Positions 54,520 through 62,888 of a stretch of DNA of 64,000 bases are shown piece by piece. The notes under the pieces are model-generated. The model did no database searches. It was not told the origin of the DNA and was given only the letters and a program-made list of their open reading frames with translations. Position numbers and translations under genes: made by a program. The stretch comes from Vibrio aquaticus. GTDB taxonomy: Bacteria; Pseudomonadota; Gammaproteobacteria; Enterobacterales; Vibrionaceae. The stretch lies in assembly GCF_003970385.1 (NCBI RefSeq), contig NZ_RXZH01000001.1, positions 434,001-498,000 of the forward strand, given 5' to 3'. How positions within the stretch are numbered: the first letter of the stretch is position 1; every line of letters starts with the position of its first letter.

Positions 54520-55644
54520 CTAAATCTTATCAGTCACGGCCAGTGTTGCCGCCAACATATCATGACCAAACTTCACACTGCGTTCTGGCGACCAACCATA
54601 CAGTGGATCTGGGTAGTCATTGTTGTCTTTAAATGGCATTTCAATCGTGTAAGAAAGGCACTTAAATTGCTCTCCAACCCAGTTTGAGCCGACCGTTAAG
54701 TTTGCTTTACCCGGCTCATCTTTATCGTAGCCATGGTCGTCTTGAAATTCTGGTGTTACCAAAGCAAGCGCGTTCTTAAATGCCAACTCTAAGCTTTGCA
54801 GTCTTTCATCATAAGATGGGATCCCTTCAGAGCCTGCAGCAAAGTTATATGGAATCGCTTCATCACCGTGAATATCAAGGAACATATCCACGCCGGTTTC
54901 TAGCATGCGTTCACGAACTAGGAAAACCTCTGGGCTGCGCTCCATTGATGGTGTTTGCCATTCACGGTTAAGGTTAACGCCTATCGCGTTACAACGCAGA
55001 TGACCACGAATAGAGCCGTCTGGGTTCATGTTTGGTACAACATAGAGCACCGCTTTTTCCAGTAACGCTCGCGCTGTTGCATCGTCTTCATCCAATAGGC
55101 GTTGAATCAAGCCTTCCATGAACCACTCTGCCATGCTCTCCCCTGGGTGCTGGCGTGCAATCAACCAAATGCGCTTTTTGCCTTCTTCCATTTCGCCGAA
55201 TGTCAGTAGGCTCATATCGTTGTTATCTAAAGTCGAGCCAAGTGTCTCTAATTGGCAATGATGAGCTGATTGCGCCATATGCAGCAAATCTAGGTGACGG
55301 TCATACGTGTATGGAGCAAAGTAAGCGAAATAGATTGAGCCATGCTCAGGAATCACCGTAAAGCTTAGTGTGTCACCGTCAAACTCAGCAGGAATGCGGA
55401 ACCACTCTTCTCGGTCATAAGACGCCACGACATCGTAACCCTTCCAACCGTCTGGGTACGCTGATCCTTTTAAATCCAGTAATGAAATCGTGTGCGACTG
55501 TTCCGCTTCAGTCTCTAAGCGGAAGTGAAACCATTGATAAAATTCCGATTGGTTATCGTTTGGGATCTTCAGTTGAATATTATTTCTATCTGCGAGACTT
55601 ACAACGTCGATGCTACCACTATCGAAATTACTAAAAATCTTCAT
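54520..55644 (-). CDS. M14 zinc carboxypeptidase of the cytosolic (CCP-like) type
   Basis: A 374-residue peptidase without a signal peptide. The N-terminal beta-sandwich region (about 1-120) precedes the M14 domain. Zinc ligands are the His and Glu of RQHPGESMAEW and the His of FLDIHGDE. NLNREWQ supplies the Asn-Arg substrate pocket, and the catalytic Glu lies in SYTIEMPFKDN. This layout matches the cytosolic carboxypeptidase (Nna1/CCP) subfamily. I start at ATG 55644 behind TAAGGAA. It is divergent from a POT-like carrier, which suggests shared peptide handling. Confidence 0.88.
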   Translation of the reverse strand: MKIFSNFDSGSIDVVSLADRNNIQLKIPNDNQSEFYQWFHFRLETEAEQSHTISLLDLKGSAYPDGWKGYDVVASYDREEWFRIPAEFDGDTLSFTVIPEHGSIYFAYFAPYTYDRHLDLLHMAQSAHHCQLETLGSTLDNNDMSLLTFGEMEEGKKRIWLIARQHPGESMAEWFMEGLIQRLLDEDDATARALLEKAVLYVVPNMNPDGSIRGHLRCNAIGVNLNREWQTPSMERSPEVFLVRERMLETGVDMFLDIHGDEAIPYNFAAGSEGIPSYDERLQSLELAFKNALALVTPEFQDDHGYDKDEPGKANLTVGSNWVGEQFKCLSYTIEMPFKDNNDYPDPLYGWSPERSVKFGHDMLAATLAVTDKI

Positions 55645-55759
55645 TACGTTACATTCCTTATACATTACTAAGCATTTTTCGGGAGGCTACCACAAAGATA
55701 GCGGCTTCAAAAAGGTTTAGTGAGATGTTTTGTCAGCATTTGTTGAAGCAGAATATTCA

Positions 55760-55775
55760 ACGCAAACGTTTTAGA
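55760..55775. promoter_or_regulatory. PurR-like site between M14 and POT-like genes
   Basis: ACGCAAACGTTTTAGA matches the first 13 bases of the strong E. coli PurR operator form ACGCAAACGTTTTCGT and misses the last three. It lies 150 bases before the carrier ATG and 116 before the peptidase ATG. Confidence 0.4.
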
Positions 55776-55924
55776 TCAATTTCATTATAAAAAATTATGC
55801 GAGATCGAGAAAAAATCGTGCATCAAGAATGAATTCTGCGATAATTGTTTCAATTTATAACATACTAGAATACACAACATAGATAGTTGTTAATTCTGTG
55901 TTATTCAAACAAAATGAGACAATT

Positions 55925-57400
55925 ATGTGGAATAAACTCAATAAATCAATGATGTTCTGCCAGGCGATGTTTGGCTTATCATTCTATGGTGTGATGGTGA
56001 TTTTGACCCGTTTCTTCTTAGAAGATCTAGGGTATAGCGAAGCTGACACCATGATGGTCGTGGGTGCTTTCTCTTCTATCGGGCCACTCTTTGCTATTGC
56101 GGGCGGCTTTATAGCAGATAAATTCCTTGGTGCCTATCGTTCTTTAACTATTGCCTACGGTACTTTCGCAACGGGTTACACTCTATTGGTAATGGGCGCT
56201 TCTGCAACCAACGTTCCAATGGCTCTCGTGGGTATTGCACTGGCTAGTTACGCTCGTGGCTTAATGTCTCCTTCTTACCCAAGTCTATACAAACGCACCT
56301 TCGCTTCAGAAGAGGACTTTGAAAACGGCTACCCTGTTAACTATTCAGTAAACAACGTAGGCGCACTCTTAGGCCAATACCTATTCCCAATGTTTGTGCT
56401 TGTGATTGGTTTCCACGGCAGCTTTAGCTTATCAGCGGTTATGGCAGCGATTGCTTTCGGCGTTCTCATTGTATTCAACAAACAGTTAGTTAACGTTGGT
56501 GCCAATATTGATCAGCAACCTGTTAGCGCAAAAAACTGGATTGCATTTATCAGCCTATCAGCTGCTATGGTGGGCTTGGTGTTCTTCATGTTCTCAAACA
56601 TGGATATCGGCCAAAACATCGTTTACGCGATTGGCGCAGCAGCAATCTTGTACTTCATCTCTCTGATGGTTAAGTCTGAACGATCAGATGCCCTTAAGAT
56701 GGGTACGATTTTAATCATGACCGTACTGACAACGTGTTTCTTCGTTTACTACGGCCAGATGATGACGTCAATGACGATGGTAACCATCAATACCATGCGT
56801 GGTGATCTATTTAACTTGATTCCAATCGCTCCTGAAGCATCCATGGCGATGAACCCACTTTGGTGTATCGTAGCTGGCCCTGTGATTGCCTACACCTTCT
56901 CTTCTTTGGAAAAGAAAGGCATCAACTTCTCTACAGCGACTAAGATCGGTTTTGCTTTCATCTTTACTGCGATTGCTTTCGGCATCTTAACCATGGCGGT
57001 GATGAACGTGGGCGAAGATGTGATCATTCGACCTGAAATCTTCCTAGCAATCCACTTCTTCCAAGCATTTGCGGAAGTCATTGTCGGTAGCTTAGTAGTA
57101 GCATTTATTCTGTCTGTGGCACCTAAACATATCGAAGGTTTCTCTGTATCGCTGTTCTCAGTTGCAATGGCGCTAAGTGGTATCGTAGGTGCAGTATTCT
57201 CGACTTCTATCGCTTTAGAAAAAGGTCAAGAGATCACACAAGAAGTGGTTCAGAACGTTTACGGCGAATACTTCCAATTGTTAACTATCTTAGCAGTCGT
57301 GATGGTTGCTATTGCTCTAGTGTCATCGGTTGTTATTCGTAAGATGCTTGAGGCAGCGCGCCGAGACGAGCCACAAGAATTAGTCGAAGCCGAAAGCTAA
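55925..57400 (+). CDS. POT-like MFS transporter lacking the ExxER motif
   Basis: A 491-residue carrier with 12-14 membrane segments. Its N-terminal half follows the proton-coupled oligopeptide (POT) family: FFLEDLGYSEADTMMVVGAFSS, GGFIADKFLGAYRS, then NGYPVNYSVNNVGALLGQYL. The hallmark first-helix motif ExxERFxYYG is replaced by QAMFGLSFYG (residues 13-22), losing both Glu and the Arg used in proton coupling and peptide binding. The substrate may therefore differ from ordinary peptides. I use ATG 55925; a GTG at 55898 would add nine residues. The divergent M14 gene suggests a peptide-related role. Confidence 0.8.
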   Translation: MWNKLNKSMMFCQAMFGLSFYGVMVILTRFFLEDLGYSEADTMMVVGAFSSIGPLFAIAGGFIADKFLGAYRSLTIAYGTFATGYTLLVMGASATNVPMALVGIALASYARGLMSPSYPSLYKRTFASEEDFENGYPVNYSVNNVGALLGQYLFPMFVLVIGFHGSFSLSAVMAAIAFGVLIVFNKQLVNVGANIDQQPVSAKNWIAFISLSAAMVGLVFFMFSNMDIGQNIVYAIGAAAILYFISLMVKSERSDALKMGTILIMTVLTTCFFVYYGQMMTSMTMVTINTMRGDLFNLIPIAPEASMAMNPLWCIVAGPVIAYTFSSLEKKGINFSTATKIGFAFIFTAIAFGILTMAVMNVGEDVIIRPEIFLAIHFFQAFAEVIVGSLVVAFILSVAPKHIEGFSVSLFSVAMALSGIVGAVFSTSIALEKGQEITQEVVQNVYGEYFQLLTILAVVMVAIALVSSVVIRKMLEAARRDEPQELVEAES

Positions 57401-57414
57401 TTGCTCAATTCATG

Positions 57415-57444
57415 AAAAAACCCAAGCCTGTGCTTGGGTTTTTT
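57415..57444. terminator. Terminator after the POT-like gene
   Basis: AAAACCCAAGC pairs with GCTTGGGTTTT around a 4-base loop with runs on both sides. It can serve the convergent small secreted protein gene as well. Confidence 0.9.
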
Positions 57445-57477
57445 ATTATGCGCTAGCAAAAACTGTCTCTTAAAAAA

Positions 57478-57834
57478 TTAGTCTCGATCTCGAGCCTTAA
57501 ATTCGTAACTGACATTAATCACAGGTTGATAAGCAATATCCCCTTCGTTTGTGACAATTTCATTTACGGTGACATGAGAATCTAAAAGCTCAAAAGAATT
57601 CACGTCTACTTGCATATTTGAAGAGTAATGTACTGAACGGCTTAATTCATACGGAGACTTTTCGTTGATCTCCATAATCATGGTTTTACCGGCAGCCAAT
57701 GCAGCATCTTTAGAAGCGGCTGGTGCACCACTCATTGATTCACTGCTGATGACTGTTTGCGAAGCTCCGCCCAACCCCGCAACTGCAATAGAACTAAACA
57801 ACATTACGCTTGCTAAACTCATTACTTTAATCAT
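57478..57834 (-). CDS. Small secreted protein, possibly DUF3316
   Basis: A 118-residue protein with a signal peptide (about 1-20, ending SIAVA). The rest is soluble, with a helical SKDAALAAGKTMIMEIN stretch and beta-strands ending INVSYEFKARDRD. The Vibrio-typical length and the SKDAA-to-strand pattern suggest DUF3316, a periplasmic family of unknown role. I use ATG 57834, where AAGGAG lies 6 bases upstream. Confidence 0.75.
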   Translation of the reverse strand: MIKVMSLASVMLFSSIAVAGLGGASQTVISSESMSGAPAASKDAALAAGKTMIMEINEKSPYELSRSVHYSSNMQVDVNSFELLDSHVTVNEIVTNEGDIAYQPVINVSYEFKARDRD

Positions 57835-58171
57835 AACTGACTCCTTAGTTACCTTAACGCAATGCAACGACACTGCGATTTAACTCGAACCTTATGTCCG
57901 TTCGATTACCTATATGGTACGAATAATAAGACCCAAACAAATTAAAAATAATTGCGCTTGTTATTCAGTTTTTTTGAAGAGCGGAAAAAGATTAATGTAT
58001 GAGTAATTGTATGGACTTAGTGGCTTGTAATATGCTTAAAGACTTTTTTAAAACCATTCAATAAGTTACTTACAGTTCTAATTCAATGAATTATCACAGG
58101 CTCTATTCGACTTAGAGTAAATAATTATATGTTTCATATAAAATATAATAAGAGTACTTGTCATTTAAATT
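57835..58171. other. AT-rich region with no gene seen
   Basis: About 337 bases, very AT-rich, lie between the small secreted protein's start and the terminator at 58172. It must hold that gene's promoter. I found no convincing open frame, small RNA or operator. Confidence 0.45.
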
Positions 58172-58202
58172 AAAAAACGCTCCAATAATGGAGCGTTTTT
58201 TA
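58172..58202 (-). terminator. Terminator of the CSD-DUF1294 gene
   Basis: AAAAAACGCTCC pairs with GGAGCGTTTTTT around a 6-base loop, with a T-run on either strand. Confidence 0.9.
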
Positions 58203-58225
58203 ATTTCGGTTCTGAGATAATCTCG

Positions 58226-58819
58226 TCAAGAAGCTCTCAATTGATAGATAGCACTGTGCAGCGCCATCGTTCCTTCAGACGTTAGCAACCAAGCAAACAA
58301 TAAAATATTCATCATGAAGGTTAACCAGAACAACAATTTAAAGCCGATGTCGTGATATTTGTGCTGCATTACCGACTGAGCAATTAATGCCCCTATCCAA
58401 CCACCAGCAATGTTAAGTAAATGAAACGTGATTTCCGGTATACGCCAACCGCCGTGAAGCATAGCTTGTTTGTCAAACGCATACACGATGTAGCTTATGG
58501 TACTCACTGAGAGATAAAAGGCGCAGACAATAACAGGGAAATCTAAAAGAACCACACTGCCAATAAGTGCGCTAACAAACCACACAACGATAGCTAAAGA
58601 GAAGTTAAAGACTATTGGACGCTCGACCTTAACTGCTTTCATGACACCATCATTGTCAGAGCCAAGCCTAAAAATGACACGCTCGCTTACGCAGGGGGGC
58701 TGAGAAGCATTCTCTAAATCACTAATATGAAATAATATTTTCGCGTCTTGATTCTCTACGGAAATATAACCGTAGCCCTTACTAGAATCCCAGTGTGAGA
58801 TCGTTCCTTGTATAGACAT
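58226..58819 (-). CDS. Cold-shock domain fused to DUF1294 membrane domain
   Basis: A 197-residue protein. Residues about 1-65 form a cold-shock domain with RNP1-like KGYGYI and RNP2-like ILFHISD. Residues about 70-190 hold four membrane segments of DUF1294 (YAFDKQAMLHGGWRIPE, GGWIGALIAQ). The fusion puts a nucleic-acid-binding domain on the inner membrane. It is a known but uncharacterised architecture. A related free cold-shock protein gene lies 275 bases upstream on the same strand. Confidence 0.88.
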   Translation of the reverse strand: MSIQGTISHWDSSKGYGYISVENQDAKILFHISDLENASQPPCVSERVIFRLGSDNDGVMKAVKVERPIVFNFSLAIVVWFVSALIGSVVLLDFPVIVCAFYLSVSTISYIVYAFDKQAMLHGGWRIPEITFHLLNIAGGWIGALIAQSVMQHKYHDIGFKLLFWLTFMMNILLFAWLLTSEGTMALHSAIYQLRAS

Positions 58820-59043
58820 TGTATTACCTTACCTAGCAGTTGCAGCCTTAGGGCGCATTTTTATTTATATGCATTAACCTATAGCACAAATATGCCACTT
58901 GATGCTCAATAGAGGCAAGGTATCGGTTAAAATTTGAGCAAGATCAAATCATAGTGAGAGAGAAAAAGAATGGTTAGGATATGTCGAGCAAAGAACTCAG
59001 TCAGCGACTTTTGAATGGATGAAGCGCTTAGAAATGCGACACA

Positions 59044-59077
59044 TAAAAAGAGGCACACCTTTATTAGGTGTGCCTCT
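59044..59077 (-). terminator. Terminator of the small cold-shock-like gene
   Basis: AGAGGCACACCT pairs with AGGTGTGCCTCT around a 5-base loop. On the minus strand it is followed by a T-run. Confidence 0.92.
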
Positions 59078-59094
59078 CAAATTGTTTATTACTA

Positions 59095-59310
59095 TTATTT
59101 CATCAAGCTAGGGGAGATATTTAATGCGAGTAAACAACCGTTTAAGTCAGATTCGATATCAAACTCTACCAACTCATTAACGTGAGGTTTAATGGTCGTT
59201 TTGTCGAGATCTCTTACATGAAAAAAGATCATCTCAGATTTGTTCTCATCTCTTATGAAACCGTAACCGTGCCCCACATCTAAATCGACTATTTTGCCAA
59301 GAACCGACAT
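59095..59310 (-). CDS. Small stand-alone cold-shock-domain protein
   Basis: A 71-residue protein with RNP1-like GHGYGFI and RNP2-like IFFHVRD. It can be aligned over its length with the N-terminal domain of the CSD-DUF1294 protein downstream. It is likely to bind single-stranded RNA or DNA. I use ATG 59310 with GGAGA upstream. It is more acidic and less conserved than CspA. Confidence 0.82.
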   Translation of the reverse strand: MSVLGKIVDLDVGHGYGFIRDENKSEMIFFHVRDLDKTTIKPHVNELVEFDIESDLNGCLLALNISPSLMK

Positions 59311-59377
59311 CGCATTATCTCCACCATTGTGCGTCAACAGTACGTACTGCTTGAAGCACAGGTTGGATCACTTTCAG

Positions 59378-60052
59378 TTAGGCAATCAGGATATTTTTTA
59401 GTTCGTGGAGTGATTCTACGGTGTAACTCGGCTCAATTGACAGGTCAGCGTCAGCACCGGTACTGTTCAACCAACAGGTTTCTATACCAAAATTAATGCC
59501 ACCAAGAATGTCAGAATGTTGGTTATCCCCCACCATCAAAATTCGGCTTTTACACGGCAATCCCATCTTCTCATGAGCATGGTGGAAAATCGCATTGTCA
59601 GGCTTAGCGACACCAACCTCTTCTGAGATGATTACGTGATCAAAGTAGTGACTCATTCCTGTACGTTCTAAACGAATCGCCTGAAGCTCTGTAAAACCAT
59701 TGGTGATGATGCCTAATTTCGCTTTGCCATGGAGTGAGTCCATCAACTCTTTTGCACCTGACAGTAGCGTACAGATGTCTGCCATTGCTTCTAGAAACGC
59801 GCTGTTAAGTTCGGAAGTTGTTGTTTCTAGTTTATTCGCCCATTCCTGAAAACGTGTGTGCTTGAGTTGATGTGCGGTAATCGTACCATTCTGATAATCG
59901 ACCCAAAGCGGCTTGTTTACCGTCTGGTAATGGGCAAAATCTTGCTCAGTGAAATCCACACCTTTTCGCGCAAACATCAGCTGCATTCCTTTAAACGCGT
60001 CGAAATGAAACAGGGTTTCATCAGCGTCAAACAAGATCCAATCGTACTTCAT
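59378..60052 (-). CDS. yjjG: HAD-family pyrimidine 5'-nucleotidase YjjG
   Basis: A 224-residue HAD phosphatase. Motif I is DADET (LFDADETLF, residues 8-12), motif II the Thr of GIITNGF, and motif IV is GDNQHSDILGG. Length and pattern match E. coli YjjG, which dephosphorylates pyrimidine nucleotides, including non-canonical ones. It is a single gene. Confidence 0.9.
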   Translation of the reverse strand: MKYDWILFDADETLFHFDAFKGMQLMFARKGVDFTEQDFAHYQTVNKPLWVDYQNGTITAHQLKHTRFQEWANKLETTTSELNSAFLEAMADICTLLSGAKELMDSLHGKAKLGIITNGFTELQAIRLERTGMSHYFDHVIISEEVGVAKPDNAIFHHAHEKMGLPCKSRILMVGDNQHSDILGGINFGIETCWLNSTGADADLSIEPSYTVESLHELKNILIA

Positions 60053-60289
60053 TTGTTTCTCCTTATGGCAACGCAGCTAGTCTAGATCTTTCCTTATAAA
60101 AAGCGAAACATTTTCGCTAAGTCGCAGCGCTACTCTCTGCATACTCACCGCTGTATTCGCGAATGTGACCGCCTGCTCACGTTAAGGAATTGGTTGCATT
60201 TAGATGATGGCAAAATGACCTGAAACAAGATTACGAAAGTCATTGGCGAGATAATCAGCCTATCTTACTCGCTGTATGAGGCACCAATA

Positions 60290-60424
60290 ATGAAACGATT
60301 CTTTCCTTCAAACGTAATGCTGATTCCCTTTGTTGTTAGAAACTATGCCGAAGAAGAACCAGAAGAGTTAAGCTCCGCCGAAGAATCTATTCAAGAGAAT
60401 GATGAAGAACGCTCTGATGAGTAA
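60290..60424 (+). CDS. Possible 44-residue protein with a very acidic tail
   Basis: ATG 60290 follows GAGG at 60278-60281 with an 8-base spacing. The frame encodes a basic, hydrophobic first half (MKRFFPSNVMLIPFVVRNY) and a second half rich in Glu, Asp and Ser with almost no positive charge. No family is recognised. It could be a real small protein or a chance frame. Confidence 0.45.
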   Translation: MKRFFPSNVMLIPFVVRNYAEEEPEELSSAEESIQENDEERSDE

Positions 60425-60622
60425 ATGACTTCGCTAGCCCAGCCTCCCACTATGGATGATTGGGCTACTTCCCCCAACCAAATACGCCGACATGCTGCCA
60501 TCTACATCCCCCGCTCCTGTTGAGAAATCGATTGCGTTAACCCACTAATATTTAACAACTTTAATCAGAATGAAGCGTTACATCACAGTTCCAATTCCAC
60601 CTACCACTTTTGGATAGGTTGT

Positions 60623-60636
60623 TTGTCTAAGATCAA
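60623..60636. promoter_or_regulatory. FNR-like site upstream of the alcohol dehydrogenase
   Basis: TTGTCTAAGATCAA matches TTGAT-N4-ATCAA at eight of the ten fixed bases, 67 bases before the ATG. Anaerobic control would suit a fermentative dehydrogenase. Confidence 0.35.
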
Positions 60637-60703
60637 AATAAATCCCTGGATTGTTATGCGAATCTAGATGCAGTTATTAAATATATAAGAATGGAGCAAT
60701 CCA

Positions 60704-61852
60704 ATGACAAGTGCATTTTTTATCCCTACAGTAAACCTCATGGGCGCAGGCTGCCTGAAAGACGCCACTGACAGTATTCAATCTCAAGGCTTTAAGAAAG
60801 GCTTGATCGTTACCGACAAAATCTTGAGCCAAATCGGTATGGTTAAGCAAGTTCAAGATATGCTTGCTGAGCGTGATGTTGAAACGGTTGTGTTTGACGG
60901 CACACAACCAAACCCAACCATCAGCAACGTGAACGATGGTCTTGCGTTACTGACTGACAACGATTGCGATTTCGTTATTTCATTAGGCGGTGGTTCTCCA
61001 CACGACTGTGCAAAAGGCATTGCGCTTGTTGCATCTAACGGTGGCAAAATTGCTGACTACGAAGGTGTCGATCAATCGGCTAAACCAATGCTACCGCTGA
61101 TCGCTATCAACACCACAGCAGGTACGGCGTCTGAAATGACTCGCTTCTGCATCATTACTGATGAAGCGCGTCACATTAAAATGGCGATCGTTGATAAGCA
61201 CACCACGCCACTAATCTCAGTAAACGACCCTGAGCTGATGCTTGCTAAGCCAGCGTCACTGACAGCAGCAACGGGTATGGACGCGCTAACACACGCTGTT
61301 GAAGCGTATGTTTCTATCGCAGCAACGCCAATCACAGACGCTGTGGCGATTAAAGCAATTGAACTGGTTCAGGCTCACCTACGTACCGCTGTTGAGAATG
61401 GTGAAGACATCGAAGCTCGTGAACAAATGGCTTACGCGCAGTTTATGGCTGGCATGGCGTTCAACAATGCGTCTCTGGGCTACGTACACGCCATGGCACA
61501 CCAGTTAGGCGGCTTCTATGACCTACCTCACGGTGTATGTAATGCGATTCTTCTACCACACGTACAGCGCTACAACGCGCAAGTGTGTCCAGAGCGTCTA
61601 CGTGATGTTGCAAAAGCAATGGGCGTAAACGTTGAAGATATGACAGCTGAGCAAGGCGCAAACGCAGCGATTGACGCGATTGTTGCTCTGGCTAAAGATG
61701 TGGGCATTCCGACAGGTATTGAGCAGCTAGGTGCGAAGTCTGAAGACATCCCTACTCTTGCAGACAATGCCCTGAAAGATGCGTGTGGCTTTACCAACCC
61801 GAAACAAGCAACACATGAAGAAATCTCTGCCATCTTTGAAGCTGCGATGTAA
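60704..61852 (+). CDS. yiaY: Iron-containing alcohol dehydrogenase (YiaY-like)
   Basis: A 382-residue group III alcohol dehydrogenase. The NAD-binding [11 protein letters not shown] lies near residues 97-107, and the metal-ligand region contains the histidines of [20 protein letters not shown] (about 263-282). It interconverts primary alcohols and aldehydes. Length and pattern match E. coli YiaY (383 residues) and Zymomonas AdhB. Codon use is strongly biased, like a highly expressed gene. GGAG sits about 10 bases before the ATG. Confidence 0.93.
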   Translation: MTSAFFIPTVNLMGAGCLKDATDSIQSQGFKKGLIVTDKILSQIGMVKQVQDMLAERDVETVVFDGTQPNPTISNVNDGLALLTDNDCDFVISLGGGSPHDCAKGIALVASNGGKIADYEGVDQSAKPMLPLIAINTTAGTASEMTRFCIITDEARHIKMAIVDKHTTPLISVNDPELMLAKPASLTAATGMDALTHAVEAYVSIAATPITDAVAIKAIELVQAHLRTAVENGEDIEAREQMAYAQFMAGMAFNNASLGYVHAMAHQLGGFYDLPHGVCNAILLPHVQRYNAQVCPERLRDVAKAMGVNVEDMTAEQGANAAIDAIVALAKDVGIPTGIEQLGAKSEDIPTLADNALKDACGFTNPKQATHEEISAIFEAAM

Positions 61853-61876
61853 CTGAGTTCTTTTCCTTGTAAGTTG

Positions 61877-61900
61877 AGCCTCCTTCGGGAGGCTTTTTTG
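61877..61900 (+). terminator. Terminator of the alcohol dehydrogenase gene
   Basis: AGCCTCC pairs with GGAGGCT around a TTCG tetraloop, followed by TTTTTT. Confidence 0.93.
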
Positions 61901-61920
61901 ATCCATCCAAAACAGCACAC

Positions 61921-61949
61921 ACAAAAAGCCCTGCGTTGTCGGCAGGGCT
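61921..61949 (-). terminator. Terminator of the secD-secF operon
   Basis: On the minus strand AGCCCTGC pairs with GCAGGGCT around a 7-base loop, followed by TTTTTG, 35 bases after the secF stop. Confidence 0.88.
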
Positions 61950-61983
61950 AGTCATTCAAAGGCAACTTATACGCTTAGATACT

Positions 61984-62886
61984 CTATGGCGCATCATCCA
62001 CTTCAACAGGGAGGTAATGCTTAGGTTCAAGTTTGAACCACTCTGGCAGTACCGTACCGATTGAAATCGAAGACCATGTGCCCGATAAGATACCAATGAA
62101 CATGGCGATAGCGAATCCTTGCAGTGCGCTGCCGCCCATGATCCATAACGCTGACACCGTCATCAATGTGGTACCCGACGTCACCATTGTACGAGAGAAG
62201 GTTGCAATAACCGATTGGTCATTAATCTCTTCGATTGGCGTCGATTGTTTCGCTAACAACAGCTCTCGGATGCGGTCTGCAATGATGATTGAGTCATTGA
62301 GTGAATAACCGAGAATCGCAAGCACGGCAGCAAACACCGTTAGGTTAAATTCCATCTGCGTCGCGGCAAAAAAGCCTAACACTAATACGACATCGTGCAG
62401 CAGTGCAACGAGTGAACCACTCGCCAAGCGCCATTCAAATCGGAAACAGAGGTAACCAAGAATGCTCAGCATTGAGATAAGCAATGCAAGACCACCTTGA
62501 TCCACTAAGTCTTGACCCACTTGAGAGCCCACCATGCTGTTACTTACCACCTCGATATGATGCGAGATCGGTGACAGAACCTTGGTTAAGTCTACAATCT
62601 GTTGACCTTCTGCTGGGATTGGGTAACGAATCAACCAGCGACCTTCTTGATCGGAATGCGTAACATTGGTGAACTCACCTAACGCAGGCTCTAGGGTGTC
62701 TACAAGCTGATCATGAGTAACGTTCGCATCAACACTTACTTCTGTCACCATACCTCCAGTAAAATCTAAGCCCATGTTGAGCCCGTTCACACCCAAAGCG
62801 ATTAAAGAGATCACCATCAGTGCAACAGAGACAAAGCTCGTTAGGTAACGGATACGGCGAATACGCTGTTTAAAAAATTCAACCAT
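61984..62886 (-). CDS. secF: Protein-export membrane protein SecF
   Basis: A 300-residue SecF with six membrane segments, a periplasmic P4 domain (about residues 38-130), and the conserved SLNDSIIIADRIRELL near residues 195-210. With SecD it uses the ion gradient to pull exported proteins through SecYEG. It starts 2 bases after the secD stop. The neighbours are not yajC or tgt, so this is probably the second Vibrio copy (SecDF2), which in V. alginolyticus is controlled by the arrest peptide VemP. That assignment is inference. Confidence 0.92.
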   Translation of the reverse strand: MVEFFKQRIRRIRYLTSFVSVALMVISLIALGVNGLNMGLDFTGGMVTEVSVDANVTHDQLVDTLEPALGEFTNVTHSDQEGRWLIRYPIPAEGQQIVDLTKVLSPISHHIEVVSNSMVGSQVGQDLVDQGGLALLISMLSILGYLCFRFEWRLASGSLVALLHDVVLVLGFFAATQMEFNLTVFAAVLAILGYSLNDSIIIADRIRELLLAKQSTPIEEINDQSVIATFSRTMVTSGTTLMTVSALWIMGGSALQGFAIAMFIGILSGTWSSISIGTVLPEWFKLEPKHYLPVEVDDAP

Positions 62887-62888
62887 GA

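Larger units (their letters stand above)
60053..60703. other. 650-base region with one possible small gene
   Basis: The region separates yjjG from the alcohol dehydrogenase gene. It holds the 44-codon frame at 60290-60424 and an FNR-like site at 60623. Otherwise I see no gene, repeat or hairpin of note. Confidence 0.5.

Noticed and set aside
55898..55924. GTG start adding nine residues to the POT-like carrier
   Set aside because: The added residues are polar, and ATG 55925 has GAG at good spacing; the GTG cannot be fully excluded.
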